Source of the DNA: Candidatus Flexifilum breve
GTDB taxonomy: Bacteria > Chloroflexota > Anaerolineae > Aggregatilineales > Phototrophicaceae
Assembly (NCBI GenBank): GCA_016717205.1
Contig: JADKGC010000003.1
Span: forward strand, 62,001 to 126,000
Direction of reading: 5' to 3'
DNA: 64,000 nucleotides
Positions within the stretch are counted from its first letter, which is position 1, and each line of letters starts with the position of its first letter. The notes below the pieces were generated by a model, which saw nothing but the letters and a program-made list of their open reading frames with translations, was not told the DNA's origin and made no database searches. This document shows positions 42,323 through 52,208 of this stretch, piece by piece. The position numbers and the translations under genes were made by a program.

Positions 42323-42769
42323 CTCAATGTCTTTGCAATATTTGTCATCACGACGTGATCAGCTCTCCCGGCAAGAAGGTATGCGACAACTACAACAACA
42401 GCGACTGAAAAACCACACGAAGTTAGACCTTATGTTGGGCGAACTGAGCACAGTGTAGCGGTGCGACTTTGGGCTGTCAAGAATCTTGCCAGAGCTGAAT
42501 CGCTATAGGTCGCCAAGGGGCTGAAGCCTGTAAGGTGGCACTGGCACTATCACAAGAGTTGGTCTCTTTGGTTTGCCCCACACGAGAAAGCCGATCCGTT
42601 TTAGGTCGCGTTTTTATTTCCAGCAGAGAAGTCCTCTTGTCTTTTGTTTCAGTCTGAGCCAATCGTTCAAAACATCGCGCTCAATCCAGTTGTCGGCTAT
42701 GCTCAACACATAGACGGTGGTCTTCCGGCTCAAGTAAAGGCAGCTTTTTGGAAAAGTAGCTGGTGATAG
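42323..42769. other. Divergent gene-free region between sulfurtransferase and response-regulator genes
   Basis: About 450 bp with no supported gene. It would hold the promoter and untranslated leader of the minus-strand sulfurtransferase gene and the promoter of the plus-strand gene at 42770. I could not identify convincing -35/-10 pairs. Confidence 0.4.
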
Positions 42770-44032
42770 ATGTCTGCAAACAGGGATACACTTCAAAGGA
42801 TTAACTTCTATGAGCGGCTGCGCGATGCGCTTTACGCCCTCTACGATCCGATAGTTATTACGGATAGCCCGCTCAATGCATGGCTGCAGCTTGACCAAAA
42901 AAACGCACCACTCGGCTTGCGTCAAGCACTTATGGATGCCATTAGCGCCCTTAAACCGCCCGAAAGCGATCCACGCAGCTCGAAGAGTTGGCGCATTTAC
43001 AGTGTGCTGCACCAACGATTCATCGGGCAGTGGTCACAGCGAAAGGTTGCGCTCAATCTGGCCTTGAGCGAACGTCAGCTTCAACGCGAAGAAAAGGCTG
43101 CGATCAAGGCACTGATGATCTACTTGTGGACAACCTATCGGGTTGACCAAGGCTGGCAAACAGAGACTGCGTCGTTGGACGATCTGGGTGACGTCGAGGA
43201 GCGCTCTCACAAGCTTAGCGAGGTGGAAGCGCAAGAACTGAGAGCGCTTGCCAGCTTGGTCGAGACGGACATTGCCGTCGTGCTAGATGGGGTATTGGCG
43301 ACTTTGAAACCCGCATTAGAACGTTCGCGGATACAAGTTGAGAACCATGTTGACCTTGGAATGTATCTTGTGCTCACCTATGGTGAATTGCTGCGTCAAG
43401 CTGTCCTAAACGTTTTGTTTCAACTGCTGAGACATGACGAAGGCGGAACCATCACACTGGATGCGGAGCGATTACCCGGTGAGGTGCTGCTGCATATTCA
43501 GCATAGTTCGCTAGCGGAGCCCGCGGTACTCACCCGCGAGCGTTTTGCTTCAGCCCGGGCATTGCTACAGGTGCTGAATGGTGAATTGATGATTGAATCA
43601 GCTGCGGCCAATACTGCCGTCTTGGAGCGTGTGACGATCCGGTTATCGGACGTTGCGAAAACCCCTATTCTCTTTGTTGATGATAACGTGGATACGCTCA
43701 GACTTTACCAGCATTATCTGGCACACACTGGCTATCAATATGTTGGTTGCAACGCGCCGCTGCAAAGCTTACACATGGCGAGGGACAAAGCGGTTCGCTG
43801 CATCGTCCTTGATGTTTTAATGCCGGAGCTCGATGGCTGGCGCGCCCTAGAAATCCTGCGCCACGATCCGATCACCGAGGCGATCCCCATCATCGTCACC
43901 TCTATTCTGCCACAAGCAGAACTGGCGCTCGCGCTCGGCGCAGTTGAATTCATGCGTAAGCCTATCACTCAAGCAGATCTCCTCGCTGCATTGGGTCGTT
44001 GGTATCGGCCGTTGTCGAAAGAATCGGCATAA
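42770..44032 (+). CDS. Hybrid signalling protein: HTH-like domain, degenerate ATPase, receiver
   Basis: 420 residues. The N-terminal 130 residues contain WSQRKVALNLALSERQLQRE, which resembles a sigma-like or resolvase-like HTH. Residues about 165-300 look like a worn histidine-kinase ATPase (TYGELLRQAVLNVLFQLLRHDEGG with the N-box shape, but without clear G boxes). A good receiver follows (ILFVDDNVDTLRLYQHYL at about 304, phospho-Asp in VLDVLMPELDGW at about 350, Thr in IIVTSI, Lys in MRKPI). It resembles a transcriptional regulator fused to a phosphotransfer partner. Its 3' end overlaps the convergent histidine kinase gene by 68 bp, so they are probably partners. Confidence 0.7.
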   Translation: MSANRDTLQRINFYERLRDALYALYDPIVITDSPLNAWLQLDQKNAPLGLRQALMDAISALKPPESDPRSSKSWRIYSVLHQRFIGQWSQRKVALNLALSERQLQREEKAAIKALMIYLWTTYRVDQGWQTETASLDDLGDVEERSHKLSEVEAQELRALASLVETDIAVVLDGVLATLKPALERSRIQVENHVDLGMYLVLTYGELLRQAVLNVLFQLLRHDEGGTITLDAERLPGEVLLHIQHSSLAEPAVLTRERFASARALLQVLNGELMIESAAANTAVLERVTIRLSDVAKTPILFVDDNVDTLRLYQHYLAHTGYQYVGCNAPLQSLHMARDKAVRCIVLDVLMPELDGWRALEILRHDPITEAIPIIVTSILPQAELALALGAVEFMRKPITQADLLAALGRWYRPLSKESA

Positions 44033-46208
44033 CGGCCCGCAGACACTTCATGAGTCGACTCACTGAAATATCGTTTTTCGTGGTCATGGTGATGCAGCGA
44101 CTGACTAGCGGCTGAGAATCAACCTCATTGGCAGACATTAGGATAACTGGAATCCTTTGGAGATCGGGTCGACTGGCGCGCACGGCGAGGAACTCAACCC
44201 CATTCATCTTCGGCATGAGGAGGTCAAGCAGGATGACGCGCGGTTGCAGCGCTTCCAGGATGCGCAGTGCCTCAGCCCCATCATTGGCGGTCATGACGCT
44301 GAAGTTCTGATCGTCCGCGCTCAACATGCGCGCGAACAGCTGACAAGCGTCCGGCTCATCATCGACGATCAGCACACTGCCGTCCGTAATCCCTCGACTC
44401 TCGAGCGTTTGCAGAAGCCGATCACGGGAAACTGGCTTAACGAGGATGTCGTTGACACCGAGAGACTGTGCGCGCTCATCTGTATCCGGGATCGAACAGG
44501 CAATCACCAGCATGCCGGTATCCTGCGCTAGCTGGCGCAATGCCGCCGGATCGAGCATGTCCAGCTTTTGATTCACGAGAAGAAGGTCAATCGATAATTC
44601 AGCGCGGCGCTGTTCGAAATCCATGGGTAAGACTTCAACATCACTCATATAGCGTGTGATCAGCCTCCCGAGCACGTCACCCTGTTCCATGACAAATGCT
44701 TTTTGGTTCGCTACTTGTTCAGCGCCGCGCTTGGACGATAGACGGGGTTCATAGTGCAAATGTGGACTGAACAAGCGCATATGATCATTGGCCGCCTGGC
44801 TGTGCTGTAACAACGGCAGTGAGATGAAGAAGGTGGTTCCCAAGGCGATCCGGCTTTCCACCCAAATACGACCATCATGCATTTCGACGAATTTCTTGCT
44901 GATCGCCAGCCCGAGTCCGCTGCCACCATATTCACGCCGAATCCGCGCATCAAGCTGCTCAAATGGCTTAAAGAGCCGGTCCAAATCGGGTTTGGCGATA
45001 CCGGGCCCTGTGTCGGTCACCGAAACGATCAGGTTTTCGTCATTGATCGAGGCCCGAATGATCACACCGCCCTGCTCCGTGAAACGGCCTGCATTGCTCA
45101 GGATGTTGAGCAAAACTTCCTGAATGCGCGTTCGATCACAGAAAACATAGTGGATGTCATCGTGAATCTCGTGACGCAAATACAGGTTTTTCCGCTTGAA
45201 CAGCGGGGTGACCGCTGCAATCACGAATTCAATCATCTCGCGGAAATCGACCGACTCGCGCGTGAGTGCCATTTGATCCGACTCGATCTGGCTCATATCC
45301 AGAACATCGTTGACCAATCGGGAAAGCTGCTCGGCATTCCGCTGCACGACGGCGAGATCGGCGAGCAGCGCACCGGGTAAGGGTGCGTTATACATACGGG
45401 GGGACTGGGTGATCATCTCGGTGTAGCCCATGATCATATTGAGCGGCGTTCGCAGTTCGTGGCTGACATTCGCTACAAACTGCGCCTTCGCCGAACGCTC
45501 GGTTTCGGCAATCTGGCGGAGATTCTGCGTCAGTTTGTTCAAGCTGTTGAGCTGGGCATTTGCTCCTTTAAGCTCGGCGACGGTTTGTTCATATTCCGCG
45601 CGTTTATCTCGAAGCTGTTCCAACGTTTCGTTGGCAGCGGCATAGACTTCTTCCGCCCATTCCACCACATCGCCGATGGGTTTGTAAGCGGCGCTTAAAA
45701 TGCCGTAAATTGCCCAGCAGCTTAGAAGCGCCCCGATTAACCAGATCGATGCGTCTGGCTCACCTTTGAGCAAGGTGAAGGCGATCAGCAACCCGGACTG
45801 AATCATCGCCATTACTGCCGAAGCGTCCAAACCGATTAGCACAGCGGCGAGGGCGGGAATCAGAAAGGCCCCAGCATAAACCGGGACTGTGCCCAACCAG
45901 TTGGTTGACAGCATGAGCATGGAATCCAGCAGAAACAACACTGCCCACTTCGCCGCGGTTGACGATCTGGAACTCAGGTGTCCGATTCCTGAAGATGCGG
46001 CAAAAATATAGACCGCGAACAGACTGAGCGTGAGTTTCGTCGGCATGTCGTTTGCGGCGGTGCCTGCCGTGAAAACAGCGAGGGCGCAAACATAAAACAC
46101 AAGGATGATGGGCTGCACAGAGATGCGCGTGTCGCTCTGGAAGTTAATCGCGGAGTTCCGCATAAGCCTCCTCGATGTCGCCTTTATGTCGTGCTCTTGG
46201 CGTGTCAT
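43965..46208 (-). CDS. Membrane hybrid histidine kinase with pseudo-receiver and receiver
   Basis: 747 residues. Five to six membrane helices (about 28-180), a coiled coil (about 190-240), HisKA with FVANVSHELRTPLNMIMGYTEMI (His at about 250), HATPase boxes (VLLNILSNAGRFTE, then VSVTDTGPGIAKPDLDRLF and GGSGLGLAISKKFVEMH), a degenerate receiver (about 490-600) with Asn in DLLLVNQKL instead of the phospho-Asp, and a normal receiver (SVLIVDDEPDACQLF, Asp in ILLDLLMPKMNG). Starts at 46208 or 46163 are possible. It is divergent from the sugar importer at 46347, which may be under its control. Confidence 0.88.
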   Translation of the reverse strand: MTRQEHDIKATSRRLMRNSAINFQSDTRISVQPIILVFYVCALAVFTAGTAANDMPTKLTLSLFAVYIFAASSGIGHLSSRSSTAAKWAVLFLLDSMLMLSTNWLGTVPVYAGAFLIPALAAVLIGLDASAVMAMIQSGLLIAFTLLKGEPDASIWLIGALLSCWAIYGILSAAYKPIGDVVEWAEEVYAAANETLEQLRDKRAEYEQTVAELKGANAQLNSLNKLTQNLRQIAETERSAKAQFVANVSHELRTPLNMIMGYTEMITQSPRMYNAPLPGALLADLAVVQRNAEQLSRLVNDVLDMSQIESDQMALTRESVDFREMIEFVIAAVTPLFKRKNLYLRHEIHDDIHYVFCDRTRIQEVLLNILSNAGRFTEQGGVIIRASINDENLIVSVTDTGPGIAKPDLDRLFKPFEQLDARIRREYGGSGLGLAISKKFVEMHDGRIWVESRIALGTTFFISLPLLQHSQAANDHMRLFSPHLHYEPRLSSKRGAEQVANQKAFVMEQGDVLGRLITRYMSDVEVLPMDFEQRRAELSIDLLLVNQKLDMLDPAALRQLAQDTGMLVIACSIPDTDERAQSLGVNDILVKPVSRDRLLQTLESRGITDGSVLIVDDEPDACQLFARMLSADDQNFSVMTANDGAEALRILEALQPRVILLDLLMPKMNGVEFLAVRASRPDLQRIPVILMSANEVDSQPLVSRCITMTTKNDISVSRLMKCLRAVMPILSTTADTNDPMQRGDLLE

Positions 46209-46346
46209 ACGTTGAAATGAGAGTTAACATATGAAATGCAAGTGTAATTATAGCAACCCGGTGCAAAAGGAGATTTGCCAGTCCGTCACTTCGAGACACA
46301 TCAGTCCAAGAAATTGCCAAGTTATGTAAGTAAAAGGAAAAACATC

Positions 46347-47690
46347 GTGTCCAAGAGCAACTTTTCCCGCTTTGTCGTGCTTGTCATGCTGATCGTTCTT
46401 TTGTTAGGGGCGGTTCTGCCCAGCGCCGCTCAAGCTGTCCCCGAATCCGATCCGACCGCGCCGATCCGGGTCTGGGTCGACGCTGAACGCGCGCGTCAGG
46501 TGCAAGCCTTCATCGACGCGAATCCCGACAAAGCCTCACTCATCGAGATCATCAATGAGCCGCTGGGCGCGAACGTGCAGCAGCGCATGCTGCTCTACAA
46601 CAACATCGGCGGCAATTGGCCCGATGTCATCTTTGAAGACCCGTCAACGTGGCGCACGCTCAATACCCCGCAGTTCGACTTCTTCCCTGCCGATCTGCGC
46701 CCGTATATTCCGCAGGATGTGCTCGATCAATTCTATCCGACCGCGAATGACCCGTGTATTGCGCCCGATGGCAGCCTGATCTGCGTTCGTAACGACATTG
46801 CGCCTGAGGTGATGTTCTACAACGTACCGGCGTTCGCGGAATTTGGCTACGAACTGCCGACAACGTGGGAAGAATATGTCGCGCTGGCGCAGCAAGTCGC
46901 GGAAGAACACCCCGGCTACACAATGGGGCAGCTGGACGGATGGGAACCACAGCTTCTGTGGTACCGCCACTCGGAATGTCCGTTGATGCAACCGCTCAGC
47001 GCTTCTAGTTTCCTTGTCAACTTCCTGCATCCGAACTGCCAGCGCATGAGCGAAATGCTGGATACGGTCAACGCGCTCGGTGTCCTCGACAATCAAGGGA
47101 CGTTCAGCGCGGGCTATGGGCAAATCTGGGAGTCCGGCAACTGGCTGATCCATTTCGGACCCTCGTGGCTGCCGGACTTCGTCATCAAGGGGCTGTACCT
47201 GAACGCGGATGATCCCGAAAATCAGGGGACAGTTGGCGTAGCCCTTCTCCCTAACTGGGCTGATCAGGCGACCCGCACCACCAGCAATGTGGGCGGCGGT
47301 TCCTACGCGATGAGCCGGCACACCCTCAACGCGGACTTGGCAGCCGAACTGATCATCTTCGTCAGCACAAACCCGGATGTCGGCGCGGCTCAGGCGGCGA
47401 CCCCGGCTTATATGCCCAGTGCTGCAGCGTGGGGCGCGAGCCTGCTCACCCGCGTCCCCCTGCTCGCCAGCGATCCCGATCCGTGGACGGTCATCAGTGA
47501 AGCTGCGTCCGGTGTCATGGCGGACAGTGGTTTTGAAGGTCCGCCACACTCTTCGCCGGTCTTCAGTCCATTCTTCACCGATGTGGCAGCGGGTAACCGC
47601 ACGGTCGTCAGCCTGAATGATGATTTGCAGGCGGCGCTGGTGGAAGCTGTCACCACGGCAGGCTTTGAAGCGGTGACAGACGGACCGTAA
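46347..47690 (+). CDS. Family-1 ABC substrate-binding protein of polysaccharide locus
   Basis: 447 residues. The GTG at 46347 has an AAGGA site 8 bp upstream and gives a clean signal peptide (SRFVVLVMLIVLLLGAVLPSAAQA); an in-frame TTG at 46275 would add a polar extension. The mature protein starts with APIRVWVDAERARQVQAFI and contains GGNWPDVIFEDPSTWRTL (about 95-112) and a NVGGGSYAMSRHTLNADLAAELI segment in the C-lobe, as expected for sugar-binding proteins. It serves the permeases at 47796 and 48767. The following DUF5703 protein suggests an oligosaccharide ligand, perhaps rhamnose- or fucose-rich. Confidence 0.9.
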   Translation: MSKSNFSRFVVLVMLIVLLLGAVLPSAAQAVPESDPTAPIRVWVDAERARQVQAFIDANPDKASLIEIINEPLGANVQQRMLLYNNIGGNWPDVIFEDPSTWRTLNTPQFDFFPADLRPYIPQDVLDQFYPTANDPCIAPDGSLICVRNDIAPEVMFYNVPAFAEFGYELPTTWEEYVALAQQVAEEHPGYTMGQLDGWEPQLLWYRHSECPLMQPLSASSFLVNFLHPNCQRMSEMLDTVNALGVLDNQGTFSAGYGQIWESGNWLIHFGPSWLPDFVIKGLYLNADDPENQGTVGVALLPNWADQATRTTSNVGGGSYAMSRHTLNADLAAELIIFVSTNPDVGAAQAATPAYMPSAAAWGASLLTRVPLLASDPDPWTVISEAASGVMADSGFEGPPHSSPVFSPFFTDVAAGNRTVVSLNDDLQAALVEAVTTAGFEAVTDGP

Positions 47691-47725
47691 GCCGGGTCTA
47701 TCTGCGGCCTAACGAACCGGAAATG

Positions 47726-47766
47726 GGACAGCGTTGGCAGCGTGGCGCTGTCCTGTTTTCCTGTTT
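47726..47766 (+). terminator. Attenuating stem-loop after binding-protein gene
   Basis: GGACAGCG (47726-47733) pairs with CGCTGTCC (47746-47753), followed by TGTTTTCCTGTTTT. With the operon continuing 30 bp later this is a partial terminator that would lower permease expression. Confidence 0.7.
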
Positions 47767-47795
47767 TACCGTTGTCTTAGCTTGAGGAGATCGCC

Positions 47796-48743
47796 ATGTC
47801 TGCTGTAAATCGCGTCGCCGCCAACGATTCTTACCGGCGTGCCGCGCGCAAAAAGCGTAGACCCATCGGAGATTGGAGTCTGCTGCTGATCGTCCCGTAT
47901 CTGGTCGCGGTATTCATCTTCCATCTCGGCCCGGCATTGGTTGCCCTCATATTCAGCTTTTCGAAGTTCACCTTTGGTCGACCCGAGCTGTTCGCGGCGG
48001 GTCTCGAAAACTTTGTCAAAGTCTTCTCCGATCCGGTCTTCTTTCGCTCCTACAGCAATGTCATCCAATTCTCAATTCTGGCGACCGCGGTCGGGTTTGT
48101 CGGTTCGCTGGGGATTGCGCTGCTGCTCGCGCTCACCCGCGACCAGTTTGGAAGCGTGGCGCGGTCGCTGCTGTTTTTGCCCGGTGCGATCAACCCAACG
48201 GTCGTTGGCTTGATTTTCATTTTCATGCTCGACCCCGCAGTCAGTCCGTTTGGGTTTCTCTTTCGGGCGGTCGGGTGGAACGCGACCACCGATTTTGTCA
48301 GCGCGTCAAACGCGGTTGTGATCATGACGGCGCTGCGCTTCTTCATGTCGTCAGGCGCGTGGATCGCGATCTTTTATTCGGCGCTGGAAGGCGTCTCCCA
48401 AGAGCTGATCGATTCTGCAAAAATTGACGGCTGTTCCCCGTGGCAGTTGGCGTGGCTGGTGCGTCGCCCCATGATCATGGGTTTCGTCTGGTTCATGATC
48501 ATTCAACTGGTGGCCTACAACCTGCAAATCTTCGCTGAACCGTATGTGATCTCGACAGCGTTGGGTGGGGCGAGTTTCATTGACCGCTACTGGTCACCGA
48601 ACATGCTTGGTTCGTTCTATACCTTGCAGCGGGGCGATCTCGGTATGTCGGCGGTCGTTTCGCTGTCACAGACCGTTATCAGTATTACGGCGTCGATCTT
48701 CGTCGTCACTAGAACCGGTGCATTTGTCACTTCGACAGATTGA
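47796..48743 (+). CDS. Sugar ABC permease (MalF type)
   Basis: 315 residues; ATG follows GAGGAG. Six helices beginning LLLIVPYLVAVFIFHLGPALVALIF. EAA loop ELIDSAKIDGCSPWQLAWLV (about 203-222) with Ser for the second Ala of the motif. The stop overlaps only a possible TTG of the next gene, whose real ATG is 24 bp further on. Partner of the next permease in importing the oligosaccharide. Confidence 0.9.
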   Translation: MSAVNRVAANDSYRRAARKKRRPIGDWSLLLIVPYLVAVFIFHLGPALVALIFSFSKFTFGRPELFAAGLENFVKVFSDPVFFRSYSNVIQFSILATAVGFVGSLGIALLLALTRDQFGSVARSLLFLPGAINPTVVGLIFIFMLDPAVSPFGFLFRAVGWNATTDFVSASNAVVIMTALRFFMSSGAWIAIFYSALEGVSQELIDSAKIDGCSPWQLAWLVRRPMIMGFVWFMIIQLVAYNLQIFAEPYVISTALGGASFIDRYWSPNMLGSFYTLQRGDLGMSAVVSLSQTVISITASIFVVTRTGAFVTSTD

Positions 48744-48766
48744 ATTTCATTTCGGAAGCACATTTG

Positions 48767-49738
48767 ATGGCAAAAGACTTTTCATACCCGAAGCGCCCAA
48801 CAGAACCCGGTCGCACTTCCAATCTCTGGTTACAACGCTGGTTGTTTCGAACCGGCATTGGACCGGGAACTTACCTCGTCCGCGTCATTATCATCTGCCT
48901 GCTGATCTTCACTTTCCTGACACCAATGCTGTGGTTGGTCACCGCGATGACGAAAACCAATGCGCAGCTCATCAATCTGCCGCCCTTCGCGGTTGGTTCG
49001 CTGGACTGGATCGGTCACGCGTGGAATAACCTCCTCCTGTATTTGAACGGCGTGATTGTGCGCTGGATCTTGAATTCCGTGCAGTACACGACCCTAGGAC
49101 TGATCCTCAGCTTGCTCACGGCGATCCCGGCGGGGTTCGTCCTCGCGGTCATTCGTTTTCGCGGGCGGAGTGTGGTGTTATGGATCACGCTGATCATGAT
49201 GCTCGTCCCCGGTGACGCACTGGTGCTGCCGCTGTACATGGAGATGTTCTATCTGCGCATCATCAATACCCCATGGGCATTGGTGCTTCCGGCAGCCTCG
49301 TTCCCGATGGGGGTGTATCTGACTTTTCAGTACTTCAAAGCCAGCCTACCGCCCGACATCATTGCTGCGGCGCGCGTGGATGGCTGTTCCAATTTCCAAC
49401 TCTTTCGTTATATCGGTTTGCCGCTGTCAAAAAACATCGTCGGCGTGTTGGCGTTTACCAACTTCGCTGCCTTGTGGAGCAACTTCTTCGCTGCCACTCT
49501 ACTGGTGGACTCGACACAGCTCAAAACGTTACCCGCCGGGATTTCGATTATCGTGGGGAGCTGCGGTGCCGTCCTGCCCGCGGCGACGCGCTGCGTCATG
49601 CCCCCCGACGGAACGACGATTGCCCGCGCTGAGGTCGCGCTGCTCGGCGTGATTTCGACGCTCCCCGTCCTGATCATCTACATCCTTGCGCAGCGATTGG
49701 TGATTCGCGGCGCGACCGCCGGAGCAATCAAAGAATGA
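48767..49738 (+). CDS. Sugar ABC permease (MalG type)
   Basis: 323 residues; ATG 48767 is 8 bp behind GGAAG. Helices start at LVRVIIICLLIFTFLTPMLWLVT. EAA loop PPDIIAAARVDGCSNFQLFRYI (about 200-220). It overlaps the DUF5703 gene by four bases, showing that importer and enzyme are made together. Confidence 0.9.
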   Translation: MAKDFSYPKRPTEPGRTSNLWLQRWLFRTGIGPGTYLVRVIIICLLIFTFLTPMLWLVTAMTKTNAQLINLPPFAVGSLDWIGHAWNNLLLYLNGVIVRWILNSVQYTTLGLILSLLTAIPAGFVLAVIRFRGRSVVLWITLIMMLVPGDALVLPLYMEMFYLRIINTPWALVLPAASFPMGVYLTFQYFKASLPPDIIAAARVDGCSNFQLFRYIGLPLSKNIVGVLAFTNFAALWSNFFAATLLVDSTQLKTLPAGISIIVGSCGAVLPAATRCVMPPDGTTIARAEVALLGVISTLPVLIIYILAQRLVIRGATAGAIKE

Positions 49739-52074
49739 ACGGCACACCACTAGACTTACTCGATCAATACAATGTGACTTGGACCGAATTTGCCCAAACC
49801 GACCGCAGTTCGATGCCGATTGGCAATGGCGAGGTCGGTGTCAATGTCTGGATGCAGCCGGGCGGAGAACTGCACTTCTATTTTGCTCGCACGGATGCCC
49901 GCACCGAAACCGATCGCAGCGTCAAGCTCGGCAAGGTGCGGCTGAAGTTTCTCGCCAGTGCCGGGCTCTTCGACCAACCGTTCCGGCAAACGCTCGTCTT
50001 GCGGGACGGGCGAATTGAATTCAATTTCGGCACGGATACCGCGCAGTCCGCGCGTTTGGAAGTGTTCGTCGACTCCGACCAGCCTGTGATTTATGTGACC
50101 GGACAGTTCTCGGTTCCCGTCACCGTGCAGGCCGATTACAGCAACTGGCGGACGGAGCCCTACCGGGGTGACCTGCAGTTCAGCGGGGTGGCGGAGACGG
50201 CGGACATCGTACAGCCGCGTGACGGGGGAATCCTGTTTTATCATCGCAATGGCGCAACCCAGATCCCGTTCATCGCTCAGCTTGAAGCGGTCACCGCGCT
50301 GGCCGATGCCATCCCCGACTGCCTGACCAACCGCACCTTCGGCGGGCTGCTATCGATGGAGGGCGCAGCGCTCAACGGGAACGCGGGCTTAATCTCGTCT
50401 ACGCCGATTCGGGAGTTTACGCTCCGAGTGATCACGCACAGCGATCAAGTGACGGATGTCGACGATTGGATCACCGCAGTCACGGCGCTGCGTACCGCAG
50501 TCCCCACCCCCGGCGAAGCCTGTCAGCGCACGATGGCATGGTGGCAGGATTATTGGCAGCAAAGCTGGCTGTTTGTCGAAGGGGACGCCCCCGTCACCGC
50601 GGGAGTCACGCCCGAACTGCTGTCCCTCCCGCTCGAAGCGCAGCCTGCGCCCGAACCGTGTCCGTCACAGGTGACGCAAGCGTATATCCTGACGCGCTGG
50701 ATGTTCGCCTGCATGGAACGAGGCGCTTTTCCCATTCTCTACAGCGGCGGCTTGTTCAACGTGATGCCGGGGATGAATGAACATCTGGGTGATATTTTTA
50801 CGTTCAGTCGCTCGTTCAGCGCGCGTCCCTTTGGTGAACCGACGCCAGAATTTAACCCGGATGAACGCGGCTGGGGACATTTTTACCTGTGGCAAAACAC
50901 CCGCCTGCCCTACGCCTCTATGCTGGCGCGCGGCGAACACGGGCCCGTGCGGGCGCTGTTTCGTTTCTACCGGCGCTTCTGGGAACTTGATCGCGGACGC
51001 GCACAGGTGTATTACGGGGCGCAAGGGCAGTACAACACGGAAATCGTTCACGGTCACGGGTTGATGCCTTCGGCGGTGTATGGTCTCGATCGTGCGGGTT
51101 TAGCGGATGGCTATGCCGCGAATCGCTGGGGCGGCGCGGTCGATCTTTCGCCCGGTCTGGAACTGCTGCAGTTGATGCTCGACTATTACGATTACGAACG
51201 TGACGATACCTTCCTCAGCGCTGAACTGCTGCCCTACGCCCGTGATCTGTTGGTGTTCATCGAGACGCGCTTTCCTGAGCGCGACCAGGGCAAGATCGTC
51301 ATCGCTCCAATTCAGTCGGTCGAAACGTACTGGGACACGACCAACAGCTTACCCGTGGTCGCCGGGATGCACGCCGTAGTCGCCCGAATTCTGGCGCTCG
51401 ATCCCGAAAAAGTGCCGGGACGCAATTACTTCTTGCATGTGCAGCAGATTATGCCCGACCTGCCCATGGAGACCGTTGCGGGCACCCGGCTGATCGCGCC
51501 CGCTGCGGTCTATGATCCTGAGCGGCATAATGTCGAAGCCCCGCAGCTCTACGCGATCTTCCCGTTCCGGTTGTATGGACTCGGCAAACCGGATCTGCCC
51601 ATGGCGCGGGAGAGTTTTCGGCATGGTACGCAGGTGGTCGGAAACTATCAACCGTTTATCGTTGGCAAGCCCCCCACCTATCCCAGCTATTCGGGTTGGC
51701 AGTATCACGGTTTGGTGACGGCGCTGCTCGGTCTGACGGATGAAGCGCAAACTATTCTCCAAAATAACTGCGCGTTGAGTAATCCGGGGCATCGTTTTCC
51801 GGCCATGTGGGGGCCAATCTACGATGCTGTACCCGACATTGACCATGCATCCAATATCCTAACGACGCTGCAACTCATGGCGTTTCAGGCCGAGGGGGAT
51901 GAGATTCGACTGCTCCCCACGTGGCCCAAGGCCTGGGATGTGTCATTCAAGCTGCATGCGCCGCGCGGCACGACGGTCGAATGTGTGTATCAACAGGGCA
52001 AGATCACGCGCCTGATCGTTACGCCGGAGGAACGGCGGAAAGACGTGGTGTGCGATGTCGAACTCCCTCAATAG
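49735..52074 (+). CDS. DUF5703-family glycoside hydrolase-like protein
   Basis: 779 residues, no signal peptide, so probably cytoplasmic. It opens YNVTWTEFAQTDRSSMPIGNGEVGVNVW, then FRQTLVLRDGRIEF, the pattern of DUF5703 N-terminal beta-sandwich domains, followed by a predicted (alpha/alpha)6 part (about 320-690) related in outline to GH95-type enzymes. Activity of the family is not established, but members occur in plant-polysaccharide loci. A paralogue lies at 59240-61525. A Pro/Cys-rich insertion near residues 285-315 differs between the two. Its place directly behind the importer suggests it acts on the imported oligosaccharide. Confidence 0.82.
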   Translation: MNGTPLDLLDQYNVTWTEFAQTDRSSMPIGNGEVGVNVWMQPGGELHFYFARTDARTETDRSVKLGKVRLKFLASAGLFDQPFRQTLVLRDGRIEFNFGTDTAQSARLEVFVDSDQPVIYVTGQFSVPVTVQADYSNWRTEPYRGDLQFSGVAETADIVQPRDGGILFYHRNGATQIPFIAQLEAVTALADAIPDCLTNRTFGGLLSMEGAALNGNAGLISSTPIREFTLRVITHSDQVTDVDDWITAVTALRTAVPTPGEACQRTMAWWQDYWQQSWLFVEGDAPVTAGVTPELLSLPLEAQPAPEPCPSQVTQAYILTRWMFACMERGAFPILYSGGLFNVMPGMNEHLGDIFTFSRSFSARPFGEPTPEFNPDERGWGHFYLWQNTRLPYASMLARGEHGPVRALFRFYRRFWELDRGRAQVYYGAQGQYNTEIVHGHGLMPSAVYGLDRAGLADGYAANRWGGAVDLSPGLELLQLMLDYYDYERDDTFLSAELLPYARDLLVFIETRFPERDQGKIVIAPIQSVETYWDTTNSLPVVAGMHAVVARILALDPEKVPGRNYFLHVQQIMPDLPMETVAGTRLIAPAAVYDPERHNVEAPQLYAIFPFRLYGLGKPDLPMARESFRHGTQVVGNYQPFIVGKPPTYPSYSGWQYHGLVTALLGLTDEAQTILQNNCALSNPGHRFPAMWGPIYDAVPDIDHASNILTTLQLMAFQAEGDEIRLLPTWPKAWDVSFKLHAPRGTTVECVYQQGKITRLIVTPEERRKDVVCDVELPQ

Positions 52075-52208
52075 GCCGTTTTCCGTAGCTGCTGTGGTGG
52101 AACACAATCGATTCTCTTTGGGTTCCATAAACGCCGTGATCTGCCACATCGTCGTTAGCCACCCAAGCATGGGACAGTACTCGCAAATGCCTAAGGTTGG
52201 ATAGTCTT

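Noticed and set aside
42286..42352. Small minus-strand ORF of about 21 codons through the terminator in the sulfurtransferase leader
   Set aside because: No ribosome site and it runs across the stem and T run of a terminator, so a leader peptide is not supported.
46644..47549. Minus-strand open frame of about 300 codons
   Set aside because: Same situation inside the binding-protein gene at 46347-47690; the sense frame has a signal peptide and family motifs.
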